Positions 24,737 to 32,073 of a DNA stretch of 64,000 bases are shown here, one piece after another. The position numbers and the translations under genes are program-made. Numbering within the stretch: the stretch's first letter is position 1; each line of letters begins with the position of its first letter. The notes below the pieces were generated by a model that was not told the origin of the DNA, did not search any database, and was given only the letters and a program-made list of their open reading frames with translations. The DNA comes from Bacillota bacterium (GTDB lineage Bacteria; Bacillota; Clostridia; Peptostreptococcales; Anaerovoracaceae), in the NCBI GenBank assembly GCA_019420305.1, contig JAHZHL010000003.1, forward strand, positions 62,001 to 126,000, written 5' to 3'.

Positions 24737-25861
24737 TTAGTACAGGTTATCAAAGATTTCCTTGATTTCCGCTTCTGTCAGTTCCACATAGTTGTTGCCC
24801 AGCAGTCTCTGCTGATTTTCAATTGTGGACTTCGCAAACGGCGCGGACTGATCCGGAGTCATTCCGTATTCTCTCAGCGGTTTCTTTTCCAGAATCTTGC
24901 CTAAGAATTCGTCCAGAGCCGGATATACATCCGCAACATCGCAGCCCAGTACGTCTGCGAACATCTTGTTGGCAATTTCGATCTTACCCTGCGGTTTCTT
25001 TCTCATGTACATCTTGAATACTTCTGTGAAGCAGATGAAGTTCGCTTCGCCGTGCGCGATATGGAATGCTCCGCCGTGCGCATAGGACAGCGCGTGTACT
25101 GCAGCGCATCCTGCGTTTCCGAACGCGATTCCCGCATAGTTTGCAGCCAAGCAGAAATCTTTCAGCAGGTCTTTTCTGTTTTCAGCAGTGTTTCCGCCTC
25201 TTTCGATGATCTTCTTGTATCCGTTCATGATCATTTCGATCGCTTTGATGGAGTACATTTCTGTAAACGGAGAAGCCTTTGGTGACAGGAAGGATTCAAC
25301 CGCATGGATCAGAGCGTCTACGGAAGAAGTCGCAAATACTTTATCCGGCAGTCCCTGCAGGGATTCCGGAATCAGAACCGCAGTATCCGCATAAGTCTGT
25401 TCGTCCGCAATACCTTTCTTCAGATCCAGAGAAGGAATCGAAGCTACCGCAACATTTGTTACTTCGGAACCGGTTCCGCAAGTTGTAGGAACTACGATCA
25501 GCTCTTTAATTCTCTTCGGAGCTACTTTTCCAGTGTACAGATCCGCTACTTTGTCCGGAATTTCGCATGCCAGTACTTTACAAATGTCAACAATTGTACC
25601 GCCGCCGAAAGCGATGATGCGATTGAATTCATATTTATCCATTTCCACTTTCATAGCGTCCATCATTTCGTCCGTCGGTTCGCCGGCACCGTATTTTTCC
25701 TGGTAGATTACCGGAATATCAATACCCAGCGGCTTTACATACGGATCATACATCCACTGGTTTGTAACTAAGATGTCGCCTTTTCCCAGTTTGAATTCGT
25801 CGTTGAATTCTTTAAATGTGTCAAAATAATGGATTGCAGGTACTACTCTTAAAGCTTGCAT
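24737..25861 (-). CDS. NAD-dependent 4-hydroxybutyrate dehydrogenase
   Basis: A 374-residue iron-containing (group III) alcohol dehydrogenase matching the 4-hydroxybutyrate dehydrogenases of Clostridium kluyveri and C. aminobutyricum. NAD-binding IIAFGGGTIVDICKVLA and the PTTCGTGSEVTNVAV loop are present. Metal ligands are seen in SSVDALIHAVESF and the His-rich HALSYAHGGAFHIAHGE. It would interconvert succinate semialdehyde and 4-hydroxybutyrate. Its place with CoA-transferase and 4-hydroxybutyryl-CoA dehydratase makes the substrate assignment firm. The enzyme is cytosolic and oxygen-sensitive by family. It ends at a strong terminator and is the last gene of the cluster. Confidence 0.95.
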   Translation of the reverse strand: MQALRVVPAIHYFDTFKEFNDEFKLGKGDILVTNQWMYDPYVKPLGIDIPVIYQEKYGAGEPTDEMMDAMKVEMDKYEFNRIIAFGGGTIVDICKVLACEIPDKVADLYTGKVAPKRIKELIVVPTTCGTGSEVTNVAVASIPSLDLKKGIADEQTYADTAVLIPESLQGLPDKVFATSSVDALIHAVESFLSPKASPFTEMYSIKAIEMIMNGYKKIIERGGNTAENRKDLLKDFCLAANYAGIAFGNAGCAAVHALSYAHGGAFHIAHGEANFICFTEVFKMYMRKKPQGKIEIANKMFADVLGCDVADVYPALDEFLGKILEKKPLREYGMTPDQSAPFAKSTIENQQRLLGNNYVELTEAEIKEIFDNLY

Positions 25862-25932
25862 AATGTTACCTCTCTTTTCTTTTTTCTCTTTTTAACATAA
25901 GCAATAATATACAATCAAATGTCACTCAGACA

Positions 25933-27249
25933 TTAAAATTCATCTTTAAACCGTTCTACAAACTGTTCCTTCAGTTCATCTCTGAAGTCAGGATGCGCGA
26001 TATTGATCAGCTGTCTTGCTCTGTCTTTCAGAGTTCTTCCTTTCATTTCCGCGATACCGTATTCAGTGATAATATAGTCCGCGTCACATCTGGAAGTCGT
26101 TACCGCAGCGCCATGATCAATGTAAGGAACGATCTTGGAGATCTTTGTACCATCTTTCTTTATGGTTACAGACGGCATTGCGATAATCGCTTTTCCTTTT
26201 CCGTCATGAGACATCGCGGCACCGCGAACAAAGTCAACCTGTCCGCCCACACCGGAAATCTGATTGGTTCCGATACATTCAGATACGATCTGTCCCATAA
26301 AGTCTACCTGAACGCATGCGTTGATGCATACCAGATTCTTTAATTTTGCAACCGTTTCCGGATGATTTACATAGTCAACCGGTCTCAGTTCTACCATCGG
26401 GTTCTTGTTGCAGAAATCATACAATTTCTTTGTACCCATCAGGAAAGTAACAACCATCTTGCCTTCGTCGATTCCCTTCTGGCTGCAGTCGATGGCACCC
26501 TTTTCATACAGATCAACAACACCGTCAGCAATCATTTCGGAATGGATACCCAGATGCTTTTTCTCTCCCAGCTGGGACAGTACCGCGTCCGGAATCGCTC
26601 CGATACCAAGCTGCAGAGTGGAACCATCTTCAATCAGGGATGCACAGTTCTTACCGATAGCCTCTTCCACCGGTCCGATCTTCGCCGGTTTGCTTTCATA
26701 AAGCGGATGTGAATTTTCAACAAACGCATCAATTTCACTTACATGTACGAAGGTATCTCCGAATACTACCGGAACCTGATCGTTCACTTCAGCCAGAACA
26801 GTCCTGCAGGATTTAATCGCCTGCATCGTGTAGTCGGAAGAAACACCTACATTACAAAATCCGTGCTCATCCGGTTCTGATACGGAAACCAGCAGAACGT
26901 CTTCATGGAAAATTCCTCTTCTCAGATAGCTCGGTACTTCATGGAAGAATACCGGAACAAACTCACCATGTCCCTGAGAAATGGATTTTCTTGTGCTCGG
27001 GCTCGTAAACCAGCCTTCGAACGTAAATACATCATGATTTTCAGGCAGGGAATATTCACCTTTTCCCAGAGTTACCATGTGGGATACGGTAATATCTTTA
27101 TACAGATCTTTGTTCGCTACCATCGCGTCTACCAGAATCTGGGGTTCCGCAACCGCATGAGCAAACAGAACACGGTCACCTGACTGAATTTTTTTTACCG
27201 CTTCATCCGCAGAGCATTTTCTGCTTTCATAAATTTCTTTCCAGTCCAT
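25933..27249 (-). CDS. 4-hydroxybutyrate CoA-transferase
   Basis: A 438-residue family I-type CoA-transferase. GAIPDAVLSQLGEKKHLGIH leads into SEM with the catalytic Glu, which forms the glutamyl-CoA thioester in AbfT of C. aminobutyricum. GVGGQVDFVRGAAMSHDGKG and IVPYIDHGAAVTTSRCD are further family motifs. It moves CoA from acetyl-CoA or butyryl-CoA to 4-hydroxybutyrate, giving the dehydratase substrate. The gene follows a small Cys-rich gene after 29 bases, and the dehydrogenase gene follows after 71 bases. GGAGG ten bases upstream supports the start. Confidence 0.95.
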   Translation of the reverse strand: MDWKEIYESRKCSADEAVKKIQSGDRVLFAHAVAEPQILVDAMVANKDLYKDITVSHMVTLGKGEYSLPENHDVFTFEGWFTSPSTRKSISQGHGEFVPVFFHEVPSYLRRGIFHEDVLLVSVSEPDEHGFCNVGVSSDYTMQAIKSCRTVLAEVNDQVPVVFGDTFVHVSEIDAFVENSHPLYESKPAKIGPVEEAIGKNCASLIEDGSTLQLGIGAIPDAVLSQLGEKKHLGIHSEMIADGVVDLYEKGAIDCSQKGIDEGKMVVTFLMGTKKLYDFCNKNPMVELRPVDYVNHPETVAKLKNLVCINACVQVDFMGQIVSECIGTNQISGVGGQVDFVRGAAMSHDGKGKAIIAMPSVTIKKDGTKISKIVPYIDHGAAVTTSRCDADYIITEYGIAEMKGRTLKDRARQLINIAHPDFRDELKEQFVERFKDEF

Positions 27250-27278
27250 TGTTTTGCATCCTCCGTTTTCAACATTAA

Positions 27279-27545
27279 CTAATCTTTTTTTTTATTTATT
27301 TCATCACAGATCCGTTCAATATGGGTTTTATTCCACATCTTCAGAACTCCGTTTTTTGTCTCAAACTGTTCATATCCGGCACAGCAGCTGCTGCAGCCGC
27401 CGATCACCAGCAGCAAATCGTGTGGAACTCCTTCTACCGCGTTTACAAAGTCAACATCCTTTATCTGATTTTTTATCTCGTCAAAAGCCTTGCCTCTGTC
27501 ATACTGGGGATTACATCCCCCGCAAAATCTTACTCCGCACTTCAT
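27279..27545 (-). CDS. Uncharacterised cysteine-rich small protein in the 4-hydroxybutyrate cluster
   Basis: An 88-residue protein I cannot assign to a known function. Cysteines sit at positions 3, 8 and 11 (MKCGVRFCGGCNPQYDR) and 51, 54 and 55 (GGCSSCCAGY), separated by a predicted alpha/beta stretch. This spacing suggests a metal or Fe-S site or a redox-active thiol group. It lies between the dehydratase and CoA-transferase genes and has its own AAGGAG ribosome site. A terminator-like hairpin separates it from the dehydratase. Possible roles are Fe-S repair for the dehydratase or electron transfer; both are guesses from context. Confidence 0.8.
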   Translation of the reverse strand: MKCGVRFCGGCNPQYDRGKAFDEIKNQIKDVDFVNAVEGVPHDLLLVIGGCSSCCAGYEQFETKNGVLKMWNKTHIERICDEINKKKD

Positions 27546-27586
27546 TTGCCAATAGCTCCTTCTGTTAAATAATTCCTTTTTATCTC

Positions 27587-27628
27587 GTCAAAAAATAAGC
27601 CGCCACGGAATGCCCACAGCGGCCTATT
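27587..27628 (-). terminator. Intrinsic terminator after 4-hydroxybutyryl-CoA dehydratase
   Basis: On the minus strand AATAGGCCGC pairs with GCGGCTTATT (one G-U) and is followed by TTTTTTG, only about 17 bases after the dehydratase stop. It would attenuate expression of the small Cys-rich, CoA-transferase and dehydrogenase genes. Confidence 0.8.
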
Positions 27629-27644
27629 CTTACATTGCCTAAGC

Positions 27645-29117
27645 TTATTTAATGCCAGCGATATCTTTTGCCAGCTGTTTCTTTCCTTCGATGTTGCCCT
27701 GACGGGAAATCATGATTCTCTGAGCCTGCGGAGAACCAGCGCCGTGCATGGATTCTGTTCTGTATCCAACAGCAGCAGCACCCAGACACATATTCTCAAT
27801 CAGTCTCATGAGTCTCTGTCTTTCTTCCGTCGTGCATGCCGGAGAAGCAGCGAAGAATTTATGGCAGATTTCGCCGATTGTTTCGCCGTTTCTTCCAACC
27901 TTCATATCAGACTTGAAGTCTGTTTCGGACGGCATTGTTACCATCAGTCCGCCTGCGATGTCTTCTGCCAGTCTTACGATTTCATACGGGAATCTTGTGA
28001 TGTTCTGCTTACATACGTTTGCCAGCAGCAGGTCGATCTGATAGTTTCCAGCTTCCGTCTTCCATCCTTCTGCGGAGCATGCGATACCGCAGCAGTACAG
28101 AGTTTCGTTCAGGTGAGTCATTTCGATTAACTTGTCCTTAATATGGGAAGCTTTCTGAGCTCCGTTGTATTCTGCAGCCAGAGCAGCAGCGCCAATCAGA
28201 ACATCGCCTACACCTACTTTACATCCGCCGTAGGACTGTCTGTGGTATCCGGCGAATCTTTCTACCATCATGCCGGCAAAGTCATATTCTCCAGCCTGGA
28301 AGATGTATTCGTTCGGGATAAATACGTTATCCAGAACAACCAGCGCTTCCTGTCCTCCGAACTTCGGATTACCAACGTCAATCTGGTTATCTTTTTCCAT
28401 TTTTCTTGTGTCGCAGGACTGTCTTCCGTAGATCATGTACATACCTTCTGCGTCAGTCGGGCATGCGAAAGATACTGCGAAATCTTTGTCCTCTTCTCTC
28501 ATTGCCTGAGTCGGCATGAAGATGTGCCAGTGGGAGTTGATGGAACCAGTCTGGTGGCATTTCGCACCACTTACTACGATACCATCTTCTCTTCTTTCAA
28601 CGATATGTAAGAACAGATCCTTATCCTTCTGCTTATGAGGCGGAAGTCCTCTGTCACCCTTCGGGTCAGTCATAGCGCCGTCCACTACCAAGTCTTCTCT
28701 CTGAACCATTTCCAGGAATTTTTTGAAGTTTTCATGATAGTGAGTGCCATATTTTTTATCTGTTTCATAGGTAGTGGAGAATACAGCGTTAAACGCGTCC
28801 ATACCTACGCATCTCTGGAAACAGGAAGCAGTCTTCTGTCCGAGAAGTCTCTGCATCTTAACCTTTTTTCTCAGGTCATCTGTGCTCTGATGAAGATGTG
28901 CGAATCTGTTAACAGTTTCTCCAGTCAGATTGGACTTTGCTGTCATCAGGTCAGCGTACTGCGGATCCTGGGCCAGTTCATAAGTCATGGCAACACAGTT
29001 GATGGACGGACGGATAATCGGATGGTCTACCCAGTTATCGATCTTTTCACCAAACATGTAAACCCGTGTCTTTAATTTTCTCAAACTTTCGATGTACTGT
29101 TCTCCTGTCATTAGCAT
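27645..29117 (-). CDS. abfD: 4-hydroxybutyryl-CoA dehydratase / vinylacetyl-CoA isomerase
   Basis: A 490-residue flavin- and [4Fe-4S]-dependent radical dehydratase that turns 4-hydroxybutyryl-CoA into crotonyl-CoA. All cluster ligands known from C. aminobutyricum are present: C99 and C103 in TASCFQRCVGMDAF (counted directly) and the His/Cys pair in AGYHRQSYGGCKVG, with the same seven-residue spacing as H292/C299. Length is exactly that of the family. The product feeds butyrate formation or bifurcating energy conservation. A NifU-like gene directly precedes it. AAGGAG ten bases before the ATG fixes the start. A hairpin in the leader and a sigma-54-like element lie between nifU-like and this gene. 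Confidence 0.98.
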   Translation of the reverse strand: MLMTGEQYIESLRKLKTRVYMFGEKIDNWVDHPIIRPSINCVAMTYELAQDPQYADLMTAKSNLTGETVNRFAHLHQSTDDLRKKVKMQRLLGQKTASCFQRCVGMDAFNAVFSTTYETDKKYGTHYHENFKKFLEMVQREDLVVDGAMTDPKGDRGLPPHKQKDKDLFLHIVERREDGIVVSGAKCHQTGSINSHWHIFMPTQAMREEDKDFAVSFACPTDAEGMYMIYGRQSCDTRKMEKDNQIDVGNPKFGGQEALVVLDNVFIPNEYIFQAGEYDFAGMMVERFAGYHRQSYGGCKVGVGDVLIGAAALAAEYNGAQKASHIKDKLIEMTHLNETLYCCGIACSAEGWKTEAGNYQIDLLLANVCKQNITRFPYEIVRLAEDIAGGLMVTMPSETDFKSDMKVGRNGETIGEICHKFFAASPACTTEERQRLMRLIENMCLGAAAVGYRTESMHGAGSPQAQRIMISRQGNIEGKKQLAKDIAGIK

Positions 29118-29199
29118 AATAAAATCACTCCTTTTTTATTCTTAGGATCGGACGGAACTGCCATCCTTTCCGACCCCAGCATTAACCTTTTATAACCTA

Positions 29200-29215
29200 T
29201 GCAATCTTTATACCA
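29200..29215 (-). promoter_or_regulatory. Weak sigma-54-like element upstream of abfD
   Basis: The minus strand reads TGGTATAAAGATTGCA. GG and GC are exactly ten bases apart and the -12 part (TTGCA) is perfect, but the -24 part deviates (TGGTA for TGGCA). It lies 83 bases before the abfD start. A chance match is possible. Confidence 0.35.
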
Positions 29216-29242
29216 TCCGGATTGCATCTGTTAACATGTCAA

Positions 29243-29521
29243 TTATTTCCGCAAAATTTTCTTTGCCATATCCAGCAAGTCATCGCTGACAGACGTGTCA
29301 AGTTCCACATCCTTCACTTCTTTACAATTTTCCATCACCGCAGCCTTCACGATGTCTTCAATCGTATATTGCGCGGACGGACATGACGCGCAGGCTCCTG
29401 TCAGTCTTACTTTTGCGATTCTATTCTCAAATCCGGTAAGTACCGCTCCTCCAAAATGCTCCGCAAGGATAGGATCCACCTTTTCCTCCAGAACTTTTTG
29501 AATTTGTTCTTCTGTATTCAT
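29243..29521 (-). CDS. NifU C-terminal-domain Fe-S scaffold protein
   Basis: A 92-residue NifU-like domain with the conserved CxxC in LTGACASCPSAQYTIED (C44 and C47 by count), followed by the long C-terminal helix. Such proteins assemble or carry Fe-S clusters as dimers. It sits directly upstream of abfD, whose product needs a [4Fe-4S] cluster, and shares a promoter with it (29575-29603). This suggests a dedicated cluster donor, although it may serve the whole cell. No N-terminal NifU or Fer2_BFD domain is attached. Confidence 0.93.
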   Translation of the reverse strand: MNTEEQIQKVLEEKVDPILAEHFGGAVLTGFENRIAKVRLTGACASCPSAQYTIEDIVKAAVMENCKEVKDVELDTSVSDDLLDMAKKILRK

Positions 29522-29574
29522 CTCTTACATCTCCCTTACCACAGATTATTTTTTGTTAATGCCTTACAGCTTTG

Positions 29575-29603
29575 ATTATATCTCGATCCACTTCTTTTTT
29601 CAA
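29575..29603 (-). promoter_or_regulatory. Sigma-A promoter for the NifU-like gene and abfD
   Basis: On the minus strand TTGAAA (29598-29603), 17 bases, TATAAT (29575-29580), 54 bases before the NifU-like start codon. Confidence 0.75.
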
Positions 29604-29685
29604 GTGTATAATAGCTAAAAGTTTGTCTTATTTCAGGAAATTTTCTTCCGTTTTTACAATTCATTTCCTTTTCTCTTAGAATTTT

Positions 29686-29696
29686 TATGCTATAAT
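29686..29696 (+). promoter_or_regulatory. Extended -10 promoter of thiN
   Basis: TATGCTATAAT, an extended -10 box, about 66 bases before the thiN start. A second TATAATAGCT at 29607-29616 repeats its core, so a tandem start is possible. Confidence 0.6.
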
Positions 29697-29761
29697 AGCT
29701 CTGACTTTTATAATCCGTTATATTTTTTGTTATCCAATTTAAGAATTCAGGTATCTCAATT

Positions 29762-30385
29762 ATGAAAAAATGTTTGATTATCACTTCTTATATAGAAGGA
29801 GAACTTTCCGAATTAATCCATGGTGAAACATTTGACTGCATCCTCTGTGCCGACGGCGGTTATGATTACGCAAAAAAATCCTGCATCACGCCGGATTTTC
29901 TGATCGGTGATTTTGATTCTCTGAAGTCGAATATTCCTTCTGACATAAGAACCATCACCTTTCCTTCCGAAAAAGATGATACCGATACCGGCCTGTGCCT
30001 GAAAACTGCTTTGCAGATGGGGTGCCGTGACATTTTGATTGCGGGAGGTCTCGGCGGCCGTTTTGATCATTCGATGGCAAATATCCAGCTTATGCTGGGT
30101 GCGGCTGACAAGACAGATCGGATCGCTTTGAAAGATCGTAGGAATTACTGTACTGTACTCCGGAACGGGGAACTGCGGCTCCCGAAAAAAGAGGGTGAAT
30201 ACCTGTCCGTATTTTCCCTTACAAAAGAAAGCCGCGGAGTCTCTCTGTCCGGTGTTAAATATCCGCTTTCCGATTATACGCTTACTAGCACCTTTCCTCT
30301 GGGAGTCAGTAATGAATATAAAGAAGACTTCGCCTATATTCATGTCAAAGATGGTGTTCTGCTGATTGTACTGTCACGTGATTAA
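29762..30385 (+). CDS. thiN: Thiamine diphosphokinase
   Basis: A 207-residue enzyme that converts thiamine to thiamine diphosphate with ATP. The N-terminal catalytic domain contains CADGGYDYA, PDFLIGDFDSL and the cluster SEKDDTDTGLCL; GGLGGRFDHSMANI is the classic nucleotide-binding motif. The C-terminal beta-domain binds thiamine (GVSLSGVKYPLSDYTL, GVSNEY). Length is normal. The ribosome site is weak (AGGTAT). The gene is a single unit closed by a strong terminator; an ECF-type vitamin transporter subunit gene lies downstream but behind that terminator. Confidence 0.95.
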   Translation: MKKCLIITSYIEGELSELIHGETFDCILCADGGYDYAKKSCITPDFLIGDFDSLKSNIPSDIRTITFPSEKDDTDTGLCLKTALQMGCRDILIAGGLGGRFDHSMANIQLMLGAADKTDRIALKDRRNYCTVLRNGELRLPKKEGEYLSVFSLTKESRGVSLSGVKYPLSDYTLTSTFPLGVSNEYKEDFAYIHVKDGVLLIVLSRD

Positions 30386-30412
30386 AACCCTTGCCGGCGG
30401 ATATCTTTTGGG

Positions 30413-30465
30413 AGCAGATAACGTTTTTCTCTTTTCACGAAAACTGTTATCTGCTTTCTTTTTTA
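30413..30465 (+). terminator. Intrinsic terminator of thiN
   Basis: AGCAGATAAC (30413-30422) pairs perfectly with GTTATCTGCT (30446-30455), with inner TTTT/AAAA pairs, followed by TTCTTTTTT. Confidence 0.92.
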
Positions 30466-30612
30466 ACTGTATGCATATTCCCGCTTTTTCTATTATTTTT
30501 TGCAGTATTTTTCCAAACTGTTCTTTTCTTTTTTTAATTTATTGTCTCTTTAAAACCATACAGTTTAATGCTATTCTATTTCAGAAAATAGTATACAGGA
30601 GGTCACAGACAG

Positions 30613-31158
30613 ATGAGACAGACACAACGAGTAAAGGATCTGTGTGAGACGGCGTTATTCATCGCTGTCGTATTTTTAGGAGTATTTATTATTAAATTTC
30701 CCGGACCTTTCGGGTACGCGCATATCGGAGATTCCATGATTTTCCTCTCGGTTCTCATGCTCGGAGGAAAGCGCGGCGCGGCCGCAGGCGGACTTGGCGC
30801 CGCTATCGCAGATATTGTGAGCGGCTATACAATCTGGGCGGTTCCTACTTTCATTTGCAAAGCGCTTATGGCGCTGCTCATGGGAATTATGATTAAACAC
30901 CGCGCTTTCGGCTTAAAAGGGCGCTCTCTCTGGATTGTATCCGCTGCTGTCAGCGGAATCGCGCAGGGTATCTGCTATGTACTTTTCTGGCTTCTGCTGT
31001 TCGGGCGCGCTGCCGCGATCGCCGCGGTTCCCGGACTGATTTTCCAGACGGTATCCGGAATTATCATCGCGCTTGCAATTTCAGAAGCACTGCAGAAAAC
31101 CAGTTTGAGAAGGCATTTTATTTATACAACGGACGGGAAAGGAGCACAGACATGTTAG
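30613..31158 (+). CDS. ECF transporter S component (vitamin uptake)
   Basis: A 181-residue integral membrane protein with about six helices and the S-component motif HIGDSMIFLSVLMLGGKRGA plus GGLGAAIADIVSGY. S components bind one vitamin and dock to a shared ECF energising module (EcfAA'T), which is not encoded here. Which vitamin is bound cannot be read from sequence. The close link to an amidohydrolase gene, which overlaps its 3' end by seven bases, suggests the hydrolase acts on the imported compound. CAGGAGG ten bases upstream supports the ATG. Upstream, 30466-30612 is AT-rich with no clear gene or promoter. Confidence 0.85.
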   Translation: MRQTQRVKDLCETALFIAVVFLGVFIIKFPGPFGYAHIGDSMIFLSVLMLGGKRGAAAGGLGAAIADIVSGYTIWAVPTFICKALMALLMGIMIKHRAFGLKGRSLWIVSAAVSGIAQGICYVLFWLLLFGRAAAIAAVPGLIFQTVSGIIIALAISEALQKTSLRRHFIYTTDGKGAQTC

Positions 31159-31889
31159 AAAAAATTAAACAGTTTAAAAAAATTGACGCCCATAGCCATG
31201 TGGGATATTTCGGAGGCTGGTCGGACGTCGGCATTACTCCCGAAGAACTGATCCGCCAAATGGACGAATATAATGTGGAGAAGGCTGTAATATCCACCTT
31301 CCCGATGAGAGAGAGCATCGAAGCGGTGGACAGGTACCCGCAGCGCTTCATCGGAGCCGCCTGGGTCAATCCTATGGAGAAAGATGCGGTTTCCAAGATT
31401 CGAGAGGCCGTAAGAGAGCACGGTTTTCAGGCAGTCAAACTGCATCCCCTTTCACAAAGCTTTCTTCCCAATGACGAATGCGTCTTTCCGATCGCGGAAC
31501 TGGCAGAAGAGCTGGACATCCCTCTGATGATCCATACCGGGCATCCTCCTTTCTCGCTTCCATGGAGCGTGGCGCAGCTGGCGGATCGTTATCCCCATGT
31601 AAAGATGGTGATGATCCATATGGGGCACGGAAACGGAATGTATGTGCAGGCCGCTATTGATATGGCGAAAAAATATTCGAATCTTTATCTGGAAACGTCG
31701 GGAATGCCTATGCACACAAAGATTCGAGAAGCCTACGAACAGGTGGGAAGCGATCGGATTATGTGGGGACTTGACGCACCGTTTCATCATCCAACTGTGG
31801 AAATGCAGAAGGCGATTGTCAGCGGACTTTCCGACGCGCAGCTGGAAGATGTATTTTATAATAACGCAAAAAAACTGTTGAAGCTGTAA
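31152..31889 (+). CDS. Metal-dependent amidohydrolase (TIM barrel)
   Basis: A 245-residue amidohydrolase-2-type protein. Metal-site motifs are DAHSHVGYF (HxH), AVKLHPLSQ, MIHTGHPP, MVMIHMGHGNG and the late GLDAPFHHP with the conserved Asp. The fold includes hydrolases and decarboxylases acting on small ring compounds. No leader peptide is seen. It is coupled to the ECF S-component gene, so a role in trimming an imported vitamin precursor is an attractive inference. The stop is followed within two bases by a consensus promoter for the next transcription unit. Confidence 0.87.
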   Translation: MLEKIKQFKKIDAHSHVGYFGGWSDVGITPEELIRQMDEYNVEKAVISTFPMRESIEAVDRYPQRFIGAAWVNPMEKDAVSKIREAVREHGFQAVKLHPLSQSFLPNDECVFPIAELAEELDIPLMIHTGHPPFSLPWSVAQLADRYPHVKMVMIHMGHGNGMYVQAAIDMAKKYSNLYLETSGMPMHTKIREAYEQVGSDRIMWGLDAPFHHPTVEMQKAIVSGLSDAQLEDVFYNNAKKLLKL

Positions 31890-31891
31890 TC

Positions 31892-31920
31892 TTGACAGCA
31901 GGTATTGCTTCCCATATAAT
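31892..31920 (+). promoter_or_regulatory. Consensus sigma-A promoter
   Basis: TTGACA (31892-31897), exactly 17 bases, TATAAT (31915-31920): a full consensus match at both boxes. Transcription should start near 31927, giving a leader of about 147 bases before the AI-2E-family gene. Confidence 0.92.
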
Positions 31921-31983
31921 GGTTTTACATTGAGATTGGGGAAAACACCACCGTACTGCTGGGAGTAAAATTTAACAGAAAGC

Positions 31984-32037
31984 AAAAAGACAGGATGAGT
32001 TTTCCTTTTACTCGGAAAAATTTATCGTGTCTTTTTC
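31984..32037 (+). terminator. Terminator-like hairpin in the leader of the AI-2E-family gene
   Basis: AAAAAGACA and TGTCTTTTT enclose a second paired part (GATGAGTTTTCC with GGAAAAATTTATC, a few mismatches), followed by TTTTTCT. Upstream, TTTTAC (31923-31928) can pair with GTAAAA (31965-31970). The consensus promoter plus this hairpin describe either an attenuator leader or a ~110-base small RNA. Confidence 0.7.
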
Positions 32038-32073
32038 TATTGTACGACGGCCGGAACCTTCAGGAGGGGACTT

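Noticed and set aside
29118..29242. Terminator between the NifU-like gene and abfD
   Set aside because: A hairpin (GGTCGGA with TCCGATC) is present on the minus strand but lacks a T tract, so it is better seen as a leader structure.
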